Assembly: GCA_041389565.1 (NCBI GenBank)
Contig: JAWKRP010000002.1
Location: forward strand, 682,001-746,000
Length of the DNA stretch: 64,000 nt
Source of the DNA: JACKEQ01 sp041389565
Lineage (GTDB): Bacteria; Myxococcota_A; UBA796; GCA-2862545
Direction of reading: 5' to 3'
Positions within the stretch are counted from its first letter, which is position 1; each line of letters starts with the position of its first letter. Shown piece after piece: positions 52,135 through 61,718 of the stretch. The notes beneath the pieces were generated by a model, which saw nothing but the letters and a program-made list of their open reading frames with translations, did no database searches and was not told the origin of the DNA. The translations under genes and the position numbers were made by a program.

Positions 52135-53388
52135 CTAGAAGGGCAGGCTGCGGGGGTTCCCGTCCTGGGGCTTGTAGTAGACGGTGACGTCCTCACCGAC
52201 CTCGGGGATGGCGTCGCCGTGGAGCAGGACCGTGTTGGTCTGCAGGTCGTAGCTCCAGCCGTCTTCGTAGAGAGGCACGCCGGCGTCGGAGAAGCCGGTC
52301 TGCTCGGCTTCCTTGATGACGCCGCCATCCGACGTGAACACCGCGATGGTGCCGTCTTCCGGCAGCGTCGCCAGGCGGAACGTGCGGTTCAGGTTGCGCA
52401 GGAGCACGCCGAGCTCGCCGAGCGCCTCGTCGAAGTTCTTCGTGGCGCAGCCGTTCGCTTCGTCGGTGATGGGGATCTGCAGGCCGTTGGTCGATTCGAC
52501 GAAGTAGTTGAGCCGCAGCGTGCCCCAGTTGCTGGCGCCGGTGGGGCAGGGGAAGCCGCCGCCGTTCTCGCGGTACGGGCCGATGACCGTCCACACCATG
52601 CGCTTGTTGAACTGCGCGAACAGGTTCTTGTAGAGCGCGGGGTCGGGGTCGTTGCTGCCGATGCGTCGGCTGGAGTCGCCCTCGTCGGTGACGACCACGG
52701 GGATGAACGTGGAGTTGTCGCGGAGGAAGCCCGCGTTCGTTCCGACGTCGGCCTGGCGGAAGTCGGTGATCTCGTCGAAGCACGCGGCCGGCGGGTTGGG
52801 GACGGACCGGCACATGGTCATGAACACCGACTCGAGGTGCTCTTCGGTCGCCGTGCCGCAGTTGCCCTGCCAGGCGGTGTCGCACTCGCAGTCGAGCCAG
52901 GTGCTGGTGACCGTGTTGCCGAGTGGATCGCCGCACTGGCCGCCGCCCGGAGGGGGATCGGCGAAGCACGTGGCCTCGCACAGCACGCTGCGCGCGAACT
53001 CGCCGGGCACGTCGTCGTCGAGGCGCGTGATGCGACCGGCCCCGTACAGCACGCCCGGACCGGCGTCGACGTCGGTGGTGGTGACGGCGAGCTGGTAGTT
53101 CACGAAGCTGTTGGGGTCGCCGGTGAACGCCGCGTAGTTGGTGACGGCGTCGGAGAGGTCTTCCGTCGGGAAGTCCTGCTGTTGGGACGCGAGCTGGCCC
53201 ACGAAGCCCGCGAAGCTCGTGGCGAGCGACTCGGCTTCTTCCTGCATGGAGTCGGAGTTGTCGACCACGAACAGGATGTCGGCCTTCGTGGAGAACTGCT
53301 CCTGCTCGAAGCCCGTGAACTGGAACAGGTCGTACTGGTTGCACCCGGCGAGGGCGAACGCGGCGAGCAGGGGAAGGACAGGCTTCAT
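52135..53388 (-). CDS. VWA-domain lipoprotein
   Basis: The 417-residue protein has the lipobox LAGC (Cys16). A von Willebrand A domain starts near residue 38 with the MIDAS motif DNSDS (residues 43-47). The domain contains a Cys-rich insert (CDTAWQGNCGT, CFADPPPGGGQCGD), and a second TDEGD block follows. The C-terminal ~80 residues form a beta-rich unit with GEDVTVYYKP. Outer-membrane or surface adhesin-like; ligand unknown. Confidence 0.85.
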   Translation of the reverse strand: MKPVLPLLAAFALAGCNQYDLFQFTGFEQEQFSTKADILFVVDNSDSMQEEAESLATSFAGFVGQLASQQQDFPTEDLSDAVTNYAAFTGDPNSFVNYQLAVTTTDVDAGPGVLYGAGRITRLDDDVPGEFARSVLCEATCFADPPPGGGQCGDPLGNTVTSTWLDCECDTAWQGNCGTATEEHLESVFMTMCRSVPNPPAACFDEITDFRQADVGTNAGFLRDNSTFIPVVVTDEGDSSRRIGSNDPDPALYKNLFAQFNKRMVWTVIGPYRENGGGFPCPTGASNWGTLRLNYFVESTNGLQIPITDEANGCATKNFDEALGELGVLLRNLNRTFRLATLPEDGTIAVFTSDGGVIKEAEQTGFSDAGVPLYEDGWSYDLQTNTVLLHGDAIPEVGEDVTVYYKPQDGNPRSLPF

Positions 53389-53440
53389 GCCGGCCAGTCT
53401 ATCCGGCGGATCGGGGTCCGGCGACGGGTTGACGGACCTC

Positions 53441-56400
53441 TTACCACAGCGTGCCGAGCGACAGATGGAAGCGCAGCGTCGGTTCTTCCCAGGCCTCGAG
53501 CAGCGTTCGCGTCGCTTCCTTCGCGTAGAGCGTCGCGGGGTTCGCCGCGAGGTCGAGCTGGAGCGGTCCCACGGGCGTGTCGACGCGCGCGCCGGCCCCG
53601 ACGCCGTAGCGGACGAGGGGGGCCTCCGGGAGCCCGCTGGTGGTGGCCTTCCCGGAGCCCAGCAGCCAGACGTTGCCGACGTCGGCGAACAGGGCCGCCG
53701 CGTAGCCGTCCCAGGACTGCAGGCCGAGGGCGGGGAGCGGGAGCAGGAGCTCGACGATGCCCACTGCGGACGTGTCGCCGCCGGTCGGGATCCACCGGGT
53801 GCGGTCGTCGCGCTCGGTGAGATCGAGCACCGGACCGATGCCTTCGGGCCAGTCGACATCCACGCGCTGCGCACGGTTCCGGGGGCCCACGCTCTGGCGG
53901 GTGAACCCGCGGAGAGACCCGGTGCCGCCGAGCCGGAAGCGGTCTTCCAGCGGGACGACCGTGCCGCCGAGGGCCCGCGCGTGCCCCCCTTCGCCGGACA
54001 TGCGGAGGATCAGCCCGCCGACCGGCACGAACGACGACAGGCGCACCTCGGTCTTCACGAACCGGCTGCGCAGCTCGGCCTTCTGGTAGGGCACGCCCGG
54101 CGCGACCTCGGCGAGCCAGCTGAACAGCATGCCGCGGCTCGGCTGGACGGGGTCGTCGCGGAGATCGTGGAGCAGCACGCCCCGCAGGGACTCCGCCATC
54201 CGGCACGGGTTGCAGGCCTTGTCGGCCGCCTCGGGGTCGTTCGCGAGCGTGAGCCACGGCTCGCCCTCGATGAGCGAGCGCGGGTCGAACTCCTGGAGCT
54301 GGCGACGCTCCCAGCGCAGGGAGGTCTGGAGCGAGGTGTGCGGGCCGAGCGCGCTGTCGACCGTCGCGCCCGCGCCCGTGCGAGCCATGCGCCACGTGCG
54401 TTCCTGCCGGCGCTCCTGGAGCAGCACGTCGAGCACGACGTCCTGGCTGCGGAGCGGGAAGTGCGGCGCGGTGTACGAGATGGCCGCGCGCCACTCGATG
54501 TTCGCGAGGTCGGGCGCCCAGTCGGTGATGCTGTCGGACGCGTAGTCGACGCCCACCAGCGCGTAGGCGTCCATGCGGTGCGCGATGCCGAACAGGTTGC
54601 GCCGCGTCAGCCGCCCGAAGGTGCGCAGACCCTGGTCGGTGTTCAGACCGACACCGGCCTCGGCCGCCCACCGCGGGCGCTCGCGCACCGTGATGAGCAG
54701 GTCGCGCGCCCGCTCGTCGCCGAGCAGCGTGGTGCCGACGGACCGGAAGATGCCGAGGTCGTAGAGGCGCCGGCGCGCTTCGTCGAGCGCGCTGGACGAC
54801 AGGGGCACGCCGCGCACCAGCTCGACCTCGCGCCGGATGAGCGACGGAGACGTGACGCGGGAGCCTCGCGTGACCACGGAGCGCAGCAGCACGAGCTCGC
54901 CGGGCGTCACCTCGACGATGGAGTTCACCTCGTAGTCGTCGGCGGCCTCGTGCCGGACGCGCGCATCGGCCTCCAGGAACCCGGCTTCGCGGTGGCGCTC
55001 GACCACCTCCCGCGCCACGCGCTCCACGGCCAGCGGGTCGAACGGCTCGCCGGAGAGGGCGTCGAGGCGGTCTTCGAGGTCGGACACCTGCACGGACTGC
55101 GCGGCGCCGGCGATCCCTGCGAGACGCTGGGTGGTGATGGGACCCTCGATCACGGTGATCACGGGCTCGATGCGACGCGGAGCCGGATTCCCGAGGAGGG
55201 CGGCGGCGAACACGATGAACGGCCGCGTGACGGGGTTCCCGAGCGGCTCGATGTTCACGGCCGCGAGGGAGAGCTGTACGTCCTGGTAGCCGCGCGTGCG
55301 GTACAGGTTCCGGATGGCCGAGAATCCTGCCTGTAGCTCGTCTTCGGTGAAGTAGTCGAGCCGGATGACGTCTTCGCTCGACTGGTCGGCGACCCGGGTG
55401 AGGGCGGCATCCCCGATGTGCTCGTTGCCCTCGAACGTCAGCGACTTCCGCGGAGGCTGGCCGCGCAGGGTGTGACGGGGCCCCCGGTCGACCTGCACGA
55501 GGAGGGTCTCGAGCTGCTCGGACCCACCGCGGATCTCGACCTCCACCTGGGCCGCGTAGTACCCCTGCCGCTCGAGGTACCGCTCCATCCGCTCGGGCGC
55601 TTCGTCGACGAAGCCGCGCGTCAGGCGCAGCCGCTCGTCGATCCCGAGGGCGTCGCGCACCTTCTTCTGCTTGCGCCACCGGAGCCCGTTCACGGCGAGA
55701 TCGAGGCGCGGCCCGGGCTCCACGGCGTACACGAGCGACACGCTGCCGTCGTCGTCGCGGTGCACGTCGGGCGAGATGCGCGCGGAGATCCAGCCCCGTG
55801 CCGGCCGGAGCAGCCCGCCCGTGACGCGCGCGATGCGCGAGCGCATCTCGAACTGCGCGTTGGTGATGGCCTCCTGCGAGATGGGCTTGCCGACGCGTAC
55901 GCCGCCGCGGTGCGCCCAGCGCCTCAGGGTCGCTTCGCCCACCTCGGGCGGGATGTCGCCGACGAACGAGAGCTCGGTGAGCACGTTCGGCTGGCCTTCG
56001 TCGATGCGCAGCCAGATCTCGAACGTGTCGGCATCCACGACGACGGGGTCGACCTCGACCGTGGCGTTCACCCAGCCCTGCCGCTTCAGCCAGTCGACGA
56101 CGCGCGCCTCGACGACCGGGCCGTCGAGGTCGGGGTAGAACACCTGCCCGGGCGAGATCCCCGCGGCCTCGAGCACCTTCCGGGTGCTGAACGCGCGGTT
56201 CCCCTGGGTGCGCACCCGCGAGACGCGTGGAGCGGGGTAGACGCGGTAGGTGAGGAGCACGGCGGGCTGGGGAACGCCCTCGGCATCCATCGTGACCCAC
56301 GGCGCCAGATCCGCTTCGACCGCCGAGAACTCGCCGACCCGGAACAGCGTGGTGAGGTCGAGCCGCACGAGCTGGGGGTCGTAGGGAACGCCCTGGCCGG

Positions 56401-56536
56401 CGCGGAGCAGCGCTTCGAGGGACTCCTCGGGCAGCCCGCCGCGGGGGGCCTCGAGCGCGACGGTCGCGATGGGCAGTCCACGGGGGTCGGGCGCGTCGGA
56501 CTGCGCGAGAGCGACGCTCGCGAGCAGTGCGATCAA
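53441..56536 (-). CDS. Omp85/BamA-family outer membrane protein, TamA-like
   Basis: This 1031-residue protein has an N-terminal signal, several POTRA-like repeats through ~residue 590 (beta-alpha-alpha-beta-beta units such as ISRVRTQGNRAFSTRKVLEAAGI-type starts), and a C-terminal 16-strand barrel with FRLGGTGSLRGF (~870, the RGF motif of lid loop 6) and a final aromatic strand. It starts at a TTG at 56536 overlapping the tamB stop (TTGA). Gene order with TamB supports a translocation-assembly role rather than BamA itself. Length exceeds BamA (~800) and TamA (~580), so it has extra POTRA units. Confidence 0.9.
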   Translation of the reverse strand: MIALLASVALAQSDAPDPRGLPIATVALEAPRGGLPEESLEALLRAGQGVPYDPQLVRLDLTTLFRVGEFSAVEADLAPWVTMDAEGVPQPAVLLTYRVYPAPRVSRVRTQGNRAFSTRKVLEAAGISPGQVFYPDLDGPVVEARVVDWLKRQGWVNATVEVDPVVVDADTFEIWLRIDEGQPNVLTELSFVGDIPPEVGEATLRRWAHRGGVRVGKPISQEAITNAQFEMRSRIARVTGGLLRPARGWISARISPDVHRDDDGSVSLVYAVEPGPRLDLAVNGLRWRKQKKVRDALGIDERLRLTRGFVDEAPERMERYLERQGYYAAQVEVEIRGGSEQLETLLVQVDRGPRHTLRGQPPRKSLTFEGNEHIGDAALTRVADQSSEDVIRLDYFTEDELQAGFSAIRNLYRTRGYQDVQLSLAAVNIEPLGNPVTRPFIVFAAALLGNPAPRRIEPVITVIEGPITTQRLAGIAGAAQSVQVSDLEDRLDALSGEPFDPLAVERVAREVVERHREAGFLEADARVRHEAADDYEVNSIVEVTPGELVLLRSVVTRGSRVTSPSLIRREVELVRGVPLSSSALDEARRRLYDLGIFRSVGTTLLGDERARDLLITVRERPRWAAEAGVGLNTDQGLRTFGRLTRRNLFGIAHRMDAYALVGVDYASDSITDWAPDLANIEWRAAISYTAPHFPLRSQDVVLDVLLQERRQERTWRMARTGAGATVDSALGPHTSLQTSLRWERRQLQEFDPRSLIEGEPWLTLANDPEAADKACNPCRMAESLRGVLLHDLRDDPVQPSRGMLFSWLAEVAPGVPYQKAELRSRFVKTEVRLSSFVPVGGLILRMSGEGGHARALGGTVVPLEDRFRLGGTGSLRGFTRQSVGPRNRAQRVDVDWPEGIGPVLDLTERDDRTRWIPTGGDTSAVGIVELLLPLPALGLQSWDGYAAALFADVGNVWLLGSGKATTSGLPEAPLVRYGVGAGARVDTPVGPLQLDLAANPATLYAKEATRTLLEAWEEPTLRFHLSLGTLW

Positions 56537-59500
56537 TCCGTCTCCCAGCGGGCCTTCACGTCCACTCCGTACGCGCCTCCGATGCGGAGCACGCGGTCGC
56601 GCTGCAGGGTCGCATACCAGCCGGCGATGCTCCAGACGCCGCCGATCCGCTTGTCGAGCCGCACGTAGTTGTCCTCGGGCCGGCCGAGGTTGAACTCCCA
56701 CGTCACGTCGATGTCGCCGATGTCCTCGAGCCGCTTCTCGATCACCAGGCGCGGCTCGGAGCTGTACTCGCCCCGGGCGTTCACGCCGGTCGTCACGTCG
56801 ATGCGATCGAACAGGAGCTCCGGGACCTCGCCGAGCTCGGAGGCCTGCGTGCTCGCGAACAGGTCGGTGAGCAGGAGGTCTGCGACGCCCTGGGCCACGG
56901 CGCTCGACAGCTCGCCCGACTGCTCGAGGTCGTCGGTGGTGACCCCGAACCACAGGAGCGCATTCACGTCGGCCTGGGGCAGGGCCGGATCGCTGCGCGT
57001 CGCGGTGCGCCAGTCGGAGAACGGGCCGAACACCTGGTAGTTCACGCGGTACCGCTGATCGCGGCTCTGGATGTCGGTGACGAGGTCGAAGTCGAGGTCG
57101 GGGTCCCAGCTCCAGGGGTCGTTGTACGTGATCTCGCCGCGGTCGACCTGGAAGTCGCGCTCCTGGAGCACGACGATGCCCTCCTCGACGCGAACCCAGC
57201 CGACCATCCCGGGCCGCGTGGTGTCGCCGATGATGCGGAGGTCGGCTGAGGCCGTGCCCTCGGCGACGTTGTTGCGCAGGCGGATCGTGCGGTCGGCGAG
57301 CAGGTGCACGTTGAGCGCGAACAGCGGCTCCTCGTCGTACTGGGCGGCTGCGGGATCGACCATCACCTCGCTGCGGTACTCGACGACCCAGTCCTCCCAG
57401 TCGATGCGGTCGCGGAACACCATGTCGTGCACGTCGACGTCGCCGTGCAGCAGGAGCGCGCCGGTCGGCCCGTCGAAACGCAGCTGCGCGTCTCCGATGG
57501 CGGGAGGCAGCGTGTCGACCCACTGCACCTGGGCATCCTGGATGTCGGCGCGGAGGTCGTAGCGGGCGGGTACCCAGTCGTCGGCCTCGATCGACCCGGT
57601 GAGCGCGACGGTTCCGCCTCCGAGACCCCCGCTGGCCTCGAGGATGTCATAGCGGTCGCTCGTGAGCTGCAAGCGGGCGGACACGTCTTCGAACGCGACG
57701 GGCACGGACGAATAGCGGAGCAGCTCCGCGTCGACCTCGATCTCGACGAGGGTCTCGACGTTCGGGCGGGTGCCCGTGGCCTCGAGCTGGATGGTCGCGA
57801 CGCCCTCGGAGCGCTGCAGACCGGGGACCATCGCGCGCAGCAGGTCGAGGTCGACCACCCCGCTCCCGTCGAGCTCGAGCTGGTCGCCGCCCGTCGCCGA
57901 CAGCGCGAAGTCGGTGCGCCCCCCGTGCAGGTCGAAGTTCGACAGCTCGTAGAACCGGCCGGTCTGGTGGTAGCCCCACGGGCTGCGGTTCGCGAGCACG
58001 TGCCCGGCCCACTCGACAGCGACCGCGCGGAGCGTGCCGTCGAGCGTCATGTCGGACCACTCCTCGCCGAGATCGCCCGACAGGTCGAGGTCTCCGGAGG
58101 CCACGGCCCGCACCGGCCCGCCGTCCGCGGCCACGGGGTACAGGAGGTGCGCCGGGAAGTCGGCCAGCTCGGCGTGCACGTCGTACTCCTGCTCGCCCCA
58201 CAGGTGAAGGCGGCCCTCCGTCTTCACGGCGCCGCCCGCGAGCTTTCCGTGGTGCTGGAGCCAGCCCTCGACGGTCTCGAACCGCACGGTGCTGTCCTCG
58301 ATCGCCTCCCCGGCGTACCGCACGTCCCGCAGCCGGATCCGCCCGTGTGGAGCGGGGTCGAAGAACGTGTTGTCGATGCGGACGTTGAGGTCGGCCTTCC
58401 CGGACACCGGGAGCTGGTACGGGGCGAGCCGGTCGAGGGTCTCGAGGGTGAAGCCGTCGCCCACGAGGTCCATGTTGAGCTTCCAGTCCCGCACGATGCT
58501 CCCGCGCAGCACGAGCCCTTCGCGACGCCCGTGCCGGAGCACACGCAGGTCGTCGAGGGTGAACAGCCCGCCGTCCATGTAGCCGTGGCCCTCGCCGATC
58601 TCGAAGGACTCGCCCCACAGGTCGAGATCCGCGAACTGGAAGTGCCCGCCGCCGTCCATGTCGAAGATCGGGCCGTCGAGCTTCAGGGTGCCGGACATGT
58701 CGCCCGTGAGCCCGGGCAGGTCGATGAACGCGCTCGTGATGTCCTCGACGCGGCCGCCCTGCATGGCGATGTCGGCGTGCATGCTCATCGGCGGGCGGAA
58801 GTCGAACACGAAGTCGCCGCCGTAGGTGGAGCTCCCGAGGGTCGCGACCGCCCCGAACAGCTCGATGCTCTTCATGTCGGGGCTGCGGAAGTCCGTGGCC
58901 ACGAGGCGGTCGGCCCACGGGATGTCGAGCACGCTGAAGTCCTCGAGGTCGCCCTCGCCGACGAACTGGAGCTGGTTGAACGGGCCCCAGATCCGCCCGG
59001 TGACGCGGCCCCGCCCGCCGAACTCGACGCCACCGAGCGGCTGGAAGTCGGACAGGTCGGCCCCCCACACGTCGGCGGTGAGATCGAGCGGCCCGTGCGG
59101 CTTGAACCCGATGTCGACGTGCGTGGAGCCCTGCGTGCGCGGCCCGTGGACCTCGGGCGCATCGAACACGATGTGCTCCTTGTCGATGAACACGGTGCCG
59201 CGGGCCCAGGCCGTGGGGATGTCGAGCATGAGCTCCACGCCGGGATCGCGGATCGGGCGGTCGCCGACGCGCAGATCCGCGACCGCGAAGTCGAACGTGC
59301 CGTCGAGACCGAGTGGCTGGAGCGGACCGCTCGCGCGGATCTCGGCATCGGCGCGCAGATCGATCCAGGGGGTGGGCGCGGCATCGAAGGTCTGCAGCAT
59401 GTCGTGCAGGCTGACGCGATCCCCCAGGATGCGAGCATCGACGAGGGTCTTCGTGGTGGGGTCGATGAGCGCCGTGGCCCGGATGATGCCGTCTCCCCAG

Positions 59501-60522
59501 TACAGCGTGGCGTCTTCCACCTCCACGCGGTCGCGGGTGGCGGTCGCAGCGATGGCCACGTCGCCGAGCTCGTAGGTGAGCAGACCGAACCGGCCGGGAC
59601 GGTCGATCCCGAGGTGCGTGCCGTAGGCGTTCACGTTCGCGTTGGGGTTCTTCGTGGACCCCGTCACCTCCACGTCGACGTCGACGAAGCCGTGCGTGGC
59701 CCAGGGCTCCGGCAGCACGTCGGTGAAGGCCTCGAGCTGCACCTGCCCCGTGAGGGTGATGTCCATGTCGTCCTGCAGCGGGATCAGCGCGCGGCCGTCG
59801 AGCGTGAGCACGCGGGTATCGAGGCGGACCTGGGGGACCTCGATGGCCGTCGGGCCGAGCACGACCCCGGGGAAGGAGAGGGTGGACCGGTCGATCACGT
59901 CTTCGTACTGGAGCTCGAGCGTGCCGGTGAGATCGTGGATCGCGCCCTCGACGGGCGAGGACGAGAAGCCCGTCACGGCGACCTCGCCCTTCGGGAACGA
60001 CAGGCGGAACGAGGCGTCTTCGATCTCGAGGCTCGTGAACGGCAGCCGCTCCATGGGCTTTCCGGGAGGCGCGTTCGGGTCGGGCTTCTTGCCGTTGCGG
60101 AACTCGACGAGCTTGCCCTTCTCGTCGAGGTGGAGGTGGATGTCGGGCCGCTGGAGCCGGATGCGACCCACCTGGAGCCCGCCGCCCGTCAGCACGAGCG
60201 GGACGCGGATCCGCTCGGCGCTCACGATGGTGTCGCCGGACTCCCCGTTGAACAGGTGGAACCCGTCGACCTCGACGCCCGGCGGCCAGAATCCGATGCG
60301 GACGTGGGTGAGCGAGAGCTGCTCGCCGGTCTGCTCTTCGATGAGGGTCTCGCTGAGCTGCTTCGCGCGCTGCTGGAAGTCGTCGGAGTGCAGCCATCCG
60401 ACGATGAGCGCGATCGTCGCGAGGAACGCCAGGAACCCGAGCTGCAGCGACACGACGACCAGCCGGCGCAGGCATCCGCGCTTCTTCGGGGGCTCGGGCT
60501 TCGCAGTGGACGGCTCGGACAT
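56533..60522 (-). CDS. tamB: TamB/YtfN-family translocation and assembly protein
   Basis: The 1329-residue protein has an N-terminal membrane anchor (~21-45) after a basic leader, then a very long run of beta-strand repeats spanning the periplasm (AsmA-like N part; later strands of the bridge-like lipid-transfer type). It ends with the conserved TamB C-terminal domain (~1130-1329: VLQERDFQVDRGEITYND, FNLGRPEDNYVRLDKRIGG). It works with the Omp85 protein encoded immediately downstream in outer-membrane assembly or phospholipid transfer. The start is the ATG at 60522. It is the first gene of the 12-gene minus-strand run. Confidence 0.9.
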   Translation of the reverse strand: MSEPSTAKPEPPKKRGCLRRLVVVSLQLGFLAFLATIALIVGWLHSDDFQQRAKQLSETLIEEQTGEQLSLTHVRIGFWPPGVEVDGFHLFNGESGDTIVSAERIRVPLVLTGGGLQVGRIRLQRPDIHLHLDEKGKLVEFRNGKKPDPNAPPGKPMERLPFTSLEIEDASFRLSFPKGEVAVTGFSSSPVEGAIHDLTGTLELQYEDVIDRSTLSFPGVVLGPTAIEVPQVRLDTRVLTLDGRALIPLQDDMDITLTGQVQLEAFTDVLPEPWATHGFVDVDVEVTGSTKNPNANVNAYGTHLGIDRPGRFGLLTYELGDVAIAATATRDRVEVEDATLYWGDGIIRATALIDPTTKTLVDARILGDRVSLHDMLQTFDAAPTPWIDLRADAEIRASGPLQPLGLDGTFDFAVADLRVGDRPIRDPGVELMLDIPTAWARGTVFIDKEHIVFDAPEVHGPRTQGSTHVDIGFKPHGPLDLTADVWGADLSDFQPLGGVEFGGRGRVTGRIWGPFNQLQFVGEGDLEDFSVLDIPWADRLVATDFRSPDMKSIELFGAVATLGSSTYGGDFVFDFRPPMSMHADIAMQGGRVEDITSAFIDLPGLTGDMSGTLKLDGPIFDMDGGGHFQFADLDLWGESFEIGEGHGYMDGGLFTLDDLRVLRHGRREGLVLRGSIVRDWKLNMDLVGDGFTLETLDRLAPYQLPVSGKADLNVRIDNTFFDPAPHGRIRLRDVRYAGEAIEDSTVRFETVEGWLQHHGKLAGGAVKTEGRLHLWGEQEYDVHAELADFPAHLLYPVAADGGPVRAVASGDLDLSGDLGEEWSDMTLDGTLRAVAVEWAGHVLANRSPWGYHQTGRFYELSNFDLHGGRTDFALSATGGDQLELDGSGVVDLDLLRAMVPGLQRSEGVATIQLEATGTRPNVETLVEIEVDAELLRYSSVPVAFEDVSARLQLTSDRYDILEASGGLGGGTVALTGSIEADDWVPARYDLRADIQDAQVQWVDTLPPAIGDAQLRFDGPTGALLLHGDVDVHDMVFRDRIDWEDWVVEYRSEVMVDPAAAQYDEEPLFALNVHLLADRTIRLRNNVAEGTASADLRIIGDTTRPGMVGWVRVEEGIVVLQERDFQVDRGEITYNDPWSWDPDLDFDLVTDIQSRDQRYRVNYQVFGPFSDWRTATRSDPALPQADVNALLWFGVTTDDLEQSGELSSAVAQGVADLLLTDLFASTQASELGEVPELLFDRIDVTTGVNARGEYSSEPRLVIEKRLEDIGDIDVTWEFNLGRPEDNYVRLDKRIGGVWSIAGWYATLQRDRVLRIGGAYGVDVKARWETD

Positions 60523-60581
60523 GGGGTCGTGGGTTCAACCCCGCGTGAGCACGGCGCTGTCCCTCCACGTCGTATCCCGCC

Positions 60582-60609
60582 TTGCCGGGTGCGACGGCGG
60601 TGTTAGGTC
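60582..60609 (+). promoter_or_regulatory. Promoter of tRNA-Gly
   Basis: TTGCCG (60582-60587) and TAGGTC (60604-60609), 16 bp apart, end 10 bp before the first base of the tRNA gene. The position fits a sigma-70 promoter with a short leader. Confidence 0.5.
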
Positions 60610-60619
60610 GAAGCCACCT

Positions 60620-60692
60620 GCGGGTGTAGCTCAGTTGGTAGAGTACGAGCTTCCCAAGCTCGGCGTCGCGAGTTCGAGTCTCGTCACCCGCT
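60620..60692 (+). tRNA. tRNA-Gly (anticodon CCC)
   Basis: This 73-nt cloverleaf begins GCGGGTGTAGCTCAG. The anticodon stem CGAGC/GCTCG holds loop TTCCCAA; the T arm contains GTTCGAGTC; the acceptor stem is GCGGGTG/CACCCGC with discriminator T (U73, as in bacterial tRNA-Gly). No CCA is encoded. Its own promoter and terminator flank it. Confidence 0.97.
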
Positions 60693-60697
60693 CTTCG

Positions 60698-60751
60698 GCC
60701 CGTCGCCTTCCCCGGAACCCCTTTCCGGTCGATGCGACGGGCTTTTCTCTT
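60698..60751 (+). terminator. Rho-independent terminator of tRNA-Gly
   Basis: GCCCGTCGC (60698-60706) and GCGACGGGC (60734-60742) form a perfect 9-bp stem around a small inner CCGGAA/TTCCGG hairpin, followed by TTTTCTCTTT. It sits directly after the tRNA and 12 bp before the Ppx/GppA start. Confidence 0.85.
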
Positions 60752-60762
60752 TGAGGGGCGCG

Positions 60763-61659
60763 ATGCGGGCAGCGATCGATCTGGGCAGCAACAGCGTGCT
60801 CCTCGCGGTGGTGGACGACGAGGGCGCCGTGCTGCACGACGAAGCGCGTGTCGTGGGTCTCGGGAAGGGCCTCGGAGACGGGGGCCGGTTCGCTCCCGAT
60901 CGCATGGAGGCCGCGCTGGCGGCGATGGCCGACTACGCGCGCACGGCGGAGTCCCTGGGGGTGCCGGCGGACCGCGTGCGGGCGGTCGCCACGTCGGCGG
61001 CTCGTCGGGCGACCGATGCGGGCGCGTTCTTCCAGCGGGTGGCCGCCGAGACGGGCCTGCACATCGAGGTGATCTCCGGCGACGAGGAGGCCCGGCTCAC
61101 CTGGGCGGGTGCGCTGTCGGCGCTCGCTGTGCCCGACGGCACGCTGATGGTGGTCGACCTGGGGGGCGGGTCCACGGAGCTGGCCGTGGGCCGCGGCAGC
61201 CTCGAGTGGCGCCACTCGTACGAGCTCGGGAGCGTGCGGCTCACTGAGTCCGTGCTGGGCGACGACGTGGTGCCCGCGACCCCGGAGCACCTCGCGGCCC
61301 TCGAGGCGCACGCGCGCTCGGTGTTCGAGAGCCCAGCCGTCCCGGCTCGCATCGACGCCGTCATCGGCGTGGCCGGCAGCGTGACGACCCTCGTGGCCAC
61401 GGCGCTCGGGCTCACGCGGTACGACAGCGCACGGGTGCACGGCTCGCAGCTCACCGACGCGATGCTCGCGGGCTTCCAGGACCGTCTGCTCGGCCTCGAC
61501 CGTCGCCAGCGCCGCGCGATCTTCGCGGTGTCTCCGGAGCGTGCCGACTACCTGCTGGCGGGCGCGACGATCCTGCGCGCGGCGCTCCGTGTGGCCGGGC
61601 ACGACGCGATGTGGGTGTCCGATCGGGGCCTGCGGTACGGGGTGCTGGAGGGCGCGTAG
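60763..61659 (+). CDS. Ppx/GppA-family exopolyphosphatase/guanosine pentaphosphatase
   Basis: The 298-residue protein belongs to the ASKHA fold: AAIDLGSNSV (~3-12, phosphate 1 loop), ATSAARRA (~79), VVDLGGGSTEL (~128-138, phosphate 2) and IGVAGSVTTL (~205). It lacks the C-terminal HD domain of long Ppx, making it the short form. Substrate (polyP or pppGpp) is uncertain. The ATG at 60763 is preceded by GAGGGG. It follows the tRNA-Gly terminator and converges with tolB. Confidence 0.9.
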   Translation: MRAAIDLGSNSVLLAVVDDEGAVLHDEARVVGLGKGLGDGGRFAPDRMEAALAAMADYARTAESLGVPADRVRAVATSAARRATDAGAFFQRVAAETGLHIEVISGDEEARLTWAGALSALAVPDGTLMVVDLGGGSTELAVGRGSLEWRHSYELGSVRLTESVLGDDVVPATPEHLAALEAHARSVFESPAVPARIDAVIGVAGSVTTLVATALGLTRYDSARVHGSQLTDAMLAGFQDRLLGLDRRQRRAIFAVSPERADYLLAGATILRAALRVAGHDAMWVSDRGLRYGVLEGA

Positions 61660-61718
61660 CCGGACCGACGGGTTGCGGGGCGCGTAGCCCGACCAGGGGT
61701 GGCGGGGCGCGTCGGGCC
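61650..61718 (+). repeat. 27-bp degenerate tandem repeat between convergent ppx/gppA and tolB
   Basis: Two and a half imperfect 27-bp units beginning GGGCGCGTAGCC (61650, 61677, 61704) span the gap, including the stop codons of both genes. A hairpin of GTAGCCCGA with TCGGGCCTAC (61684-61721, one bulge) could act as a bidirectional terminator. Confidence 0.6.

Noticed and set aside
57304..60606. 1100-codon plus-strand open frame
   Set aside because: It lies entirely antisense to tamB; its residues are dominated by Val/Asp/Glu/Arg repeats typical of the reverse reading of GC-rich coding DNA, and no family motif is present.
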